This document shows positions 58,701 to 64,000 of a stretch of DNA of 64,000 nucleotides, in pieces. A program made the position numbers and the translations under genes. How positions within the stretch are numbered: the first letter of the stretch is position 1; each line of letters opens with the position of its first letter. The notes beneath the pieces were generated by a model. That model was given only the letters and a program-made list of their open reading frames with translations. It was not told where the DNA came from and made no database searches. The DNA is from Edaphochlamys debaryana (lineage: Eukaryota; Chlorophyta; Chlorophyceae; Chlamydomonadales): positions 124,001-188,000 of the forward strand of contig JAEHOE010000053.1 of NCBI GenBank assembly GCA_016858145.1. The letters are read 5' to 3'.

Positions 58701-61700
58701 GCAGCACTACGGCATCCCTGCGGCCCCGGCGGAGGCCAACGGCACGACGCAGCGCGGTGCAGCTGCCGCTGCCGCAGCAGCAGCGGCGGCTGCCGTCATC
58801 GCCGCGGCATCGCATGCGGCAGCGCGGACGAGTGGTGGCGGTGGCGCCCTGGGGGTGGTGGGGTCGGATTACGGTGCCGGCGACCCTGCTGGCATGGCGG
58901 CGGCGATGGTTGGCGTGAACACGGGGGCGCAGCCTCCGCCGCATCAGCAGCCGGGGGCGGCCGCGGTGGCAGCAGCGGCCGCGGCTGCAGCAGCGGCTGC
59001 AGCGGCTGCGGCTGCGCCCAACGGTGCGGGGAGCGGAGAGCTGCAGAGAGCCGCCACGGCCCAGCACGAGCAGCACATGCACCAGCACATGCAACACCAG
59101 CAACAGCAACATCAGCAACCGCCGCAGCCGGCCCAACCGCCCGGCCCGCCGCCGCCCATGCACACGCATCCCCAGATGGTTGGCATGGGGCAACCGCCGC
59201 CCCAGAACCAACCGCCGCCCGCGGCCCCGCCGCCGCCGCCGGCCGAGGGGCAACCGCCTCAAACGGGTTACCCGTCTGGGGCGGGCCAGGGGGAGCTGCA
59301 ACCTCCGCCGGGCTCGGGGCCTTCTGGAGGGCCGCCACCGCCGCGGCCCGGGCCGGCGCCGCCACCGGGGCCCATGCAGCAGATCCAGGCCCTCGCCAAC
59401 TTGCACTCGCTGCAGGAGCAACACAAGGCGCTGCAAGCGCAGATCACTGCGGTGCTGCTTCCGTTTGCCGCGACTGCTCCTGGAGCTGCGGGTTCCGCAG
59501 GCGCTGCTCCGGGGGTGCTGCCGCCGCGGCCGCCAGTGCCCGCGCCCGCCCGCAACGTGCGCGAGGTAAGCAGGCGGCGTCTGGGCACTGCCACATTCGC
59601 TTAACGCGTCTGTCCGTATCAATGCGACCTCGAAGCCTTCTGTCGTCTGACCCGCACCTCTGCCTGTCGTTTCCTTGGCCCGCAGCCGAGTCCGCTGCCG
59701 CAGCTTAGACCGCTGCTCCCCACCAACCCGCTGCTTTCTGGAGCGCCGCTGCTGTCGGCACTAGCGGCAACCACCGCTGCACAGCAGTTGTTGGCACCCA
59801 CCGACGGCAACCCGGCCGCCAACCCGGCCATGGCAATGGCTGCCGGCGCTCCTGCCGCGGGAACCTCCGCGGCTGGCGGCGGTGGCGGCGGCAGCGGCGG
59901 CCCGCTCTCTAGCGGCAGCGGCGCTGGCGTGGCTGCTGCGCTCCCGGTGGGCCTGACGGCGGCGCTGGCAGCCTCGCAGGCCGCCGCGGTGGCGGCAGCG
60001 GCGATGAGGCGGGAAGCCTCGGCCGCCGCCATCACGGTCGCACAGGCTGCTATGGACGAGACGGCGGCCACTGGGGAACCGCTGCCGGGGCGCTCGCTCC
60101 TCGCGTCCGTGACGCGGAACGTGCTGCTGAAGCTGGCAGAATCTGACCAGATGCTGACGCGGCTCAGCGGCGCTGCTGACGCTGAGCAGTGCCGGGCCCA
60201 CGTGGCGCTCATCTCCGAGTGTCTGGCCGTTCTGCCCACGCTGCGTCAGCACCAGAACGCAGCACAGCAGGCCGAGGCGGAGGCTGCGGTCGCTGAGCAG
60301 GCGGCAGCGGCGCGGGAGGCGGCGGCGGCGGCGCAGGCACGCGCGCGGCAGGCGGCGGCGGCACACGCCCATGCCCAGGCAGAGCTGGACTTGGCGCGTA
60401 TGAGCTCACCCGGGGTGCACGTCGGCTCTCCGGGCCCCGCCGCAGGCCAGAACTCTCCCTCTGGCGGGCAGGCGGGCGCAGCCGGCCGGCTGAGTCAGGG
60501 TGGCGGGGATCCGGCGCGCATGGCGTCCGGCTCGCTTTTGTCAGGAGCGCTGGGGTCCCTGCGGCAGGGCTCATCGGGCGGGGGCCGGGCTCCGTCGGGA
60601 CGCGGTGGCGTGGACTACCTAGCCGCGATCAACTCGGGCGCTCTCAACTCGGCAGCGCTCGGGTCGGCATTGCTGGGATCGACGACACTGAACTCCATGC
60701 AGGTCGGATCGCTGCAGTTGGGGTCCATGCACCTCGCGTCGCTCCAACTCCCGGACGGATCGGCGGCGGCCGGACTGTCGGTGGAGCAGCTGGCGCGAGT
60801 CCGGTCGGCGCCGGTGGGGCAGGATGTGGTGATGGACGAGGCCGGGGCGCTGGGCGGCCGACCGAACAGCGCCGGCGGAGGCGGCGGCAGCGGTGGCGGC
60901 ATGGTGACGCCGACGGGCGGCGCTCCAGGGCATGGCGGCAGCATCGGCGGCGCCACGAGCCCGGACACGGCGCAACAGGCCGCCGCCGCTGCTGCGGCTG
61001 CTGCTGCAGCCGCGGCGGCGGCAGCGGCGGTGCAGCACGGTGCGCCGCCGGAGCCTCAGCCGTCGCAGCACGACGGGATGGCAGAGGCAGCCGCGCCGCC
61101 ACCCCCGCCGCCACCGCCGCCGCCGCCGGGCCTCGAGCAGCAGCAACACCTGCTCCAGCCGCGGCCCGGGTCCGCCGCTGGCACTCCCCATCTCCTCCAG
61201 CCCTCCCCAGCCGGCTCGGAGCAGGCCCAGCCGCACCCGCACGCCTCCCCGCTGACGGAGCAGGCCCAGCCGGGGCAGCCCGGCATGTCCGGCATGCCTG
61301 GCGTCATGATGGGTCCGTCCTCCAACGGGCCGCAGCCCCACAGCTCTATGCCACAGATCCTGGGCCACCGCTCCTCCTCCGACACGCACACGCGGCTGCA
61401 GCGTCAGCACTCGCAGCACTCGGGCCCGGTGCACTCCCCGCCCCTGCAGCCGGGGCCGGGCGCGGGCGAGGCGCATGGTGTGCTGCAGCACGCCCACGCG
61501 GGCGGGGTGCCGCCGGGTGCCCTCGCGTCTGGCTCGCCCCAGCAGCCGCAACCCCAGCAGCCGCCCCCGCAGCACGCGCACTCCCATCCGCACGCGCACT
61601 CCCATCCGCACGCGCAGCAGGCGCAGCAGCAGGGCATGGGCCACCTCACGGAGGCGCACCTCGCCGACCATGCCGCGGCCGCGGCGGCAGCTGCGGCAGC

Positions 61701-61728
61701 CGCCGCTGCGGCGGCGGCGCAGGGCTAA
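55744..61728 (+). CDS. Trihelix (Myb/SANT-like) transcription factor with Gln/His/Ala-rich arms
   Basis: Probable nuclear DNA-binding regulator, at least 1,646 residues. Exons: about 55744-57288, 57429-57508, 57613-57733, 57903-57992, 58295-58415, 58625-59565, 59686-61728; phases close. The DNA-binding region is built from exons 2-4: RKRPRSSAWSVEEELHLVTL, then SRKSLWEAICSSMAREGYER, RVPSVVQRLSGLQLSYKSL and YLATLDGGAPRFW. This matches the spaced Trp pattern and middle helices of the trihelix/Myb-SANT-like family, with a basic patch in front. Everything else is low complexity: His/Gln-rich exon 1 with a Q run near 56625-56685, poly-Ala runs, Pro/Gln-rich exon 6, and a long exon 7 with GSLQLGSMHLASL-type repeats near 60640-60760. 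The true start is unresolved: the frame is open back to 55696 without an ATG, and the ATG at 55728 is in another frame, so a 5' exon is probably missing from this model. Confidence 0.78.
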
Positions 61729-61956
61729 GGGTGGTAGGCTGGTGGCACCGCCCCCTGGCGGCCCCACAGCAGCGATGTGGAGCAGCTGCACCGGAGCGGA
61801 GGCCCTCACCAGGCTTTCGAGATCCGGTGGGCGGTGGCTGTGGATGGCGAAGGGCACGGAAGGTGGAGAACGAATGCTTATGGGGAGGAGCTGCTCGGAA
61901 CGAGTGTACGGTTGGGGAGGCGTGCTCAGAAGTGTGGTGTGTGACACGGGAAGAAA

Positions 61957-61961
61957 TGTAA
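61957..61961 (+). terminator. TGTAA poly(A) signal of the trihelix gene
   Basis: TGTAA lies 229 bases after the stop codon of the trihelix gene, a typical distance. Confidence 0.6.
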
Positions 61962-63125
61962 GGCATGACTGCCAGGCTACGGCGTGACGAGGGGGGTGAC
62001 CACGGAGGGGCGAGCAGGGCGTGCGTGCCAACGCTGGGGCGGCCTTGCAGCTGTGAGAATAGCACGTGTGAACGTCGCGTGCTCGCGCTTGCGTGACAAT
62101 CCTAGACGCTGTCCTGGCGGACCTTGACCTTGTTCAATGGACTCGGCATGGACTGTGTGGCACCCAGACTTGCACAAGTGTGACCCCGTCGGAGGCTTGC
62201 TTGCGGCGTTGGTGGGGGCCTGGGGCCCTATGACGCATGTCGGGAACGCGCTTGGTACAAAGTGACTGTGCACGACGATGACTGGATCTCGTTTGCACGA
62301 CGGCCTAGACATAATTGGTTTTGCGGACGGGACTTTCTTCCTTGGACCAAACACGTTCGCCGCACCTGGCGTGCACACAGGGCACCGTTGTGGCCCTGTG
62401 ATCGACTCCCTTAAGTATGTCTATCTCTACCTAAGCGCATGTGCAACGTCACGGGGTTTGCCCGAAGCCGCCTGTGGGCGGCGGTACGCTGGCCCTGAGG
62501 GGCTGGTAGCCTGGGGCCGGCTGTAGCTGTGACACGGATAACGCGCGTGGAACTTCGACGACAATAAGGAAGCGGGGCGTGTGCGTGTGCTACGGGATGA
62601 GGCGGCCGGGAACGCATTTCATACGGCGTGGGGGTGGTGGGATATCTCAATCCCTTGGTCGGTTCCCTATTGAGCGGAGGCCGATCGCATGCGCGCGATG
62701 TACTTGTGTCTCTGCCGTTGGCGTGCGCCAGCGCGGCGTGTGGTTGCGAAATTTTATTGCGCTGCGCCTCAAACTCTACTTCTGTTCACCAAAACGTGCC
62801 AGGTGCCCAGCTGGTCTCTGTCCTGTCGCTGGTCCCAGCGCTCGCGGCTAGTGCCGCCTCGCCTGGTCCGGGCGCTAGCCTTGCGAGGCGAATGCGCCCA
62901 ACCCAACCGGCTGAGTCCGGCATTGCGGGGTTGCGAAGGCCCCTAACTTATGGCGGCGTGGGTTTAGTCCGTGCGCTGTGGGGCGTAGTGCTTGATTGCG
63001 CGGCCCCAGTGCTGCCCGGCCTCGCGGGGTTTGGGGCTCAGCCCTTTTCCCTGTCCTGAGGAGGGACAGACACCCTTGTTATTGCGCGCGTGACCATTGC
63101 GTGGACTAGGCAAGTGTGTGGTTCT
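61962..63125. other. Intergenic stretch, convergent genes
   Basis: About 1.16 kb between the poly(A) signals of convergent genes. The plus-strand frame 62628-63059 is open for 143 codons but has no motif I recognise. It shares the short string ggggctcagccctttt with 38578, which may point to a dispersed repeat. Nothing else is supported. Confidence 0.4.
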
Positions 63126-63130
63126 TTACA
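63126..63130 (-). terminator. TGTAA poly(A) signal of the glyoxal oxidase-like gene
   Basis: TTACA on the plus strand, about 590 bases after the stop codon at 63716-63718. A plus-strand TGTAA follows at once at 63132-63136, so this spot carries the signal in both orientations. Confidence 0.45.
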
Positions 63131-63284
63131 GTGTAAGCCTGTGGCGCTGATCGGACGGCCAGGAGCTCTTCTGGCCCGGTACCCCTGATGCCAGCACACG
63201 TGCGAACAGCGGCCCGTCAAGTCCGGATCAGATCACGATATGCTAGCCAGAGCACCTGTCACAGATACCTCCGTGAACCTTTAG

Positions 63285-63335
63285 CTACCTACCTGTTACC
63301 CACCTGTTACCCACCTGTACCTACCTGTTACCCAC
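63285..63335. repeat. Short minisatellite, cacctgttacc units
   Basis: About four to five imperfect copies of an 11-mer cacctgttacc, in the predicted 3' UTR of the glyoxal oxidase-like gene. Confidence 0.75.
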
Positions 63336-63715
63336 CGACTACTGCCCCCTGATCACACTTCGCAGCGATGGTCTTAATCACGGAGGGGCTCCTTGCGGGG
63401 CTGCCCAAAGTCTCGAAACGCCACACATGGCAACTCGTCTGCCCGCCCTCAATTCGACGGCCTGATCACTGAGGCAACGTGGAACCCATTACCCGGCCGG
63501 TACATCATCGCCCCCTCACACCACTCTAGAACGGTCATGACACGTCATCAAGCTGCAGCACCGCCGCCGCAGCATCACAAACTACCCCCTCTGCTGCCTC
63601 AACCCCACAGATTACCGGTAGGTTGGCATGGCTTTCCAGCGCTCCACTCTCTGACCTCTACGGGCTGGGAAGGACCGGGCTTCCTTTCCTCAGCAAGCTT
63701 CGTCCTCGGAGCCGA

Positions 63716-63883
63716 TCACGTGAGCACGAGCTTCACCCACACGCCCACGCTGTACGTGCCGTCCTGGCCCAAAAGGTACAGCGTGTAGTACCCCGGCGGG
63801 GTCATGCCGGGCAGGCTGGAGGGCGGGGCCTTGACGGCTACACGTCGCCGGTTGCCCCAAGAGACGCCGTCCACCGGAGCCGT
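63716..63883 (-). CDS. C-terminal exon of a glyoxal/galactose oxidase-like copper radical oxidase
   Basis: Last exon of a gene that continues beyond the right edge. The 55 residues are the C-terminal all-beta (DUF1929, E-set) domain of glyoxal oxidase/galactose oxidase-like enzymes: a run of small and basic residues, then SLPGMTPPGYYTLYLLGQDG and TYSVGVWVKLVLT-stop. The PPGYY-L---G-PS-GVWV pattern is the family signature. The acceptor (ACCTTGCAG on the minus strand) ends just right of 63883. The Kelch propeller with the catalytic Cys-Tyr cofactor and copper ligands is not in the window, so activity cannot be judged. Confidence 0.8.
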   Translation of the reverse strand, partial: TAPVDGVSWGNRRRVAVKAPPSSLPGMTPPGYYTLYLLGQDGTYSVGVWVKLVLT

Positions 63884-64000
63884 CTGCAAGGTGAAAGCGA
63901 GCGGTGGCGAAGGGAGCATGGGATTTGCAAGGGGGCCTCCACTGGGTAGGCAGAAAGCTCATTCCTGGGGGCAAATGGCGTCAATATGCACTTGCCACAC
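63884..64000 (-). other. Intron of the glyoxal oxidase-like gene
   Basis: The remaining bases upstream of the last exon contain a polypyrimidine-like stretch and no recognisable family sequence, so they are read as intron. Confidence 0.45.

Noticed and set aside
60619..62031. 470-codon minus-strand frame
   Set aside because: Antisense shadow of the last trihelix exon.
63285..63335. Short regular repeats considered as a CRISPR array
   Set aside because: Contiguous 11-base units without spacers, in a eukaryotic intergenic region; a minisatellite.

Overview
The window is nuclear DNA of a volvocine green alga, most likely Chlamydomonas or a close relative. The evidence is the very GC-rich sequence, genes split into many short exons by small GC-rich GT-AG introns, Ala/Gly/Pro/Gln-rich linkers in the proteins, TGTAA poly(A) signals shortly after several stop codons, and a gene set (kanadaptin, serine carboxypeptidase, D-threonine aldolase, trihelix factor, glyoxal oxidase) typical of this group. 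All multi-exon models below were built by hand; at every junction the reading phase closes, but exact boundaries may be off by a base or two.

Layout, left to right. (1) 9-5221 (+): 3' part of a gene for a large cell-surface protein with a Cys-rich module and a multi-pass membrane tail. (2) 5889-12192 (-): kanadaptin/SLC4A1AP homologue with an FHA domain, 17 exons, tail-to-tail with gene 1. (3) 12637-15638 (+): DEDDy 3'-5' exonuclease, divergent from kanadaptin across about 440 bp. (4) 16773-22669 (-): secreted S10 serine carboxypeptidase, 17 exons, with a complete catalytic triad. (5) 22937-23526: a 590-bp non-autonomous hAT-type element with perfect 19-bp terminal inverted repeats and an 8-bp target duplication, in the divergent promoter region. 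(6) 24404-38196 (+): a 23-exon gene for a protein of about 3,159 residues: signal peptide, P domain, F-type lectin-like domain, about 30 GGA(I/L/V) beta-helix repeats, Cys-rich module and a tail of about 8 membrane spans. It is a paralogue of gene 1. (7) 39561-41696 (+): unrecognised protein of about 545 residues. (8) 42798-42870 (+): tRNA-Phe(GAA), directly followed by the 3' end of a 5'-truncated non-LTR retroelement on the minus strand. (9) 46915-48738 (-): class I SAM-dependent methyltransferase. (10) 49633-54194 (-): D-threonine aldolase, with a second truncated retroelement just upstream of its start. (11) about 55744-61728 (+): Gln/His/Ala/Pro-rich trihelix (Myb/SANT-like) transcription factor. 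(12) 63716-63883 (-): last exon of a glyoxal/galactose oxidase-like gene that runs out of the window.

The genes do not form an operon or one pathway. The most unusual object is the giant modular surface protein (6) and its partial paralogue (1). Together they define a family that couples adhesin-like ectodomains to a conserved multi-pass membrane module whose function I cannot assign from sequence.
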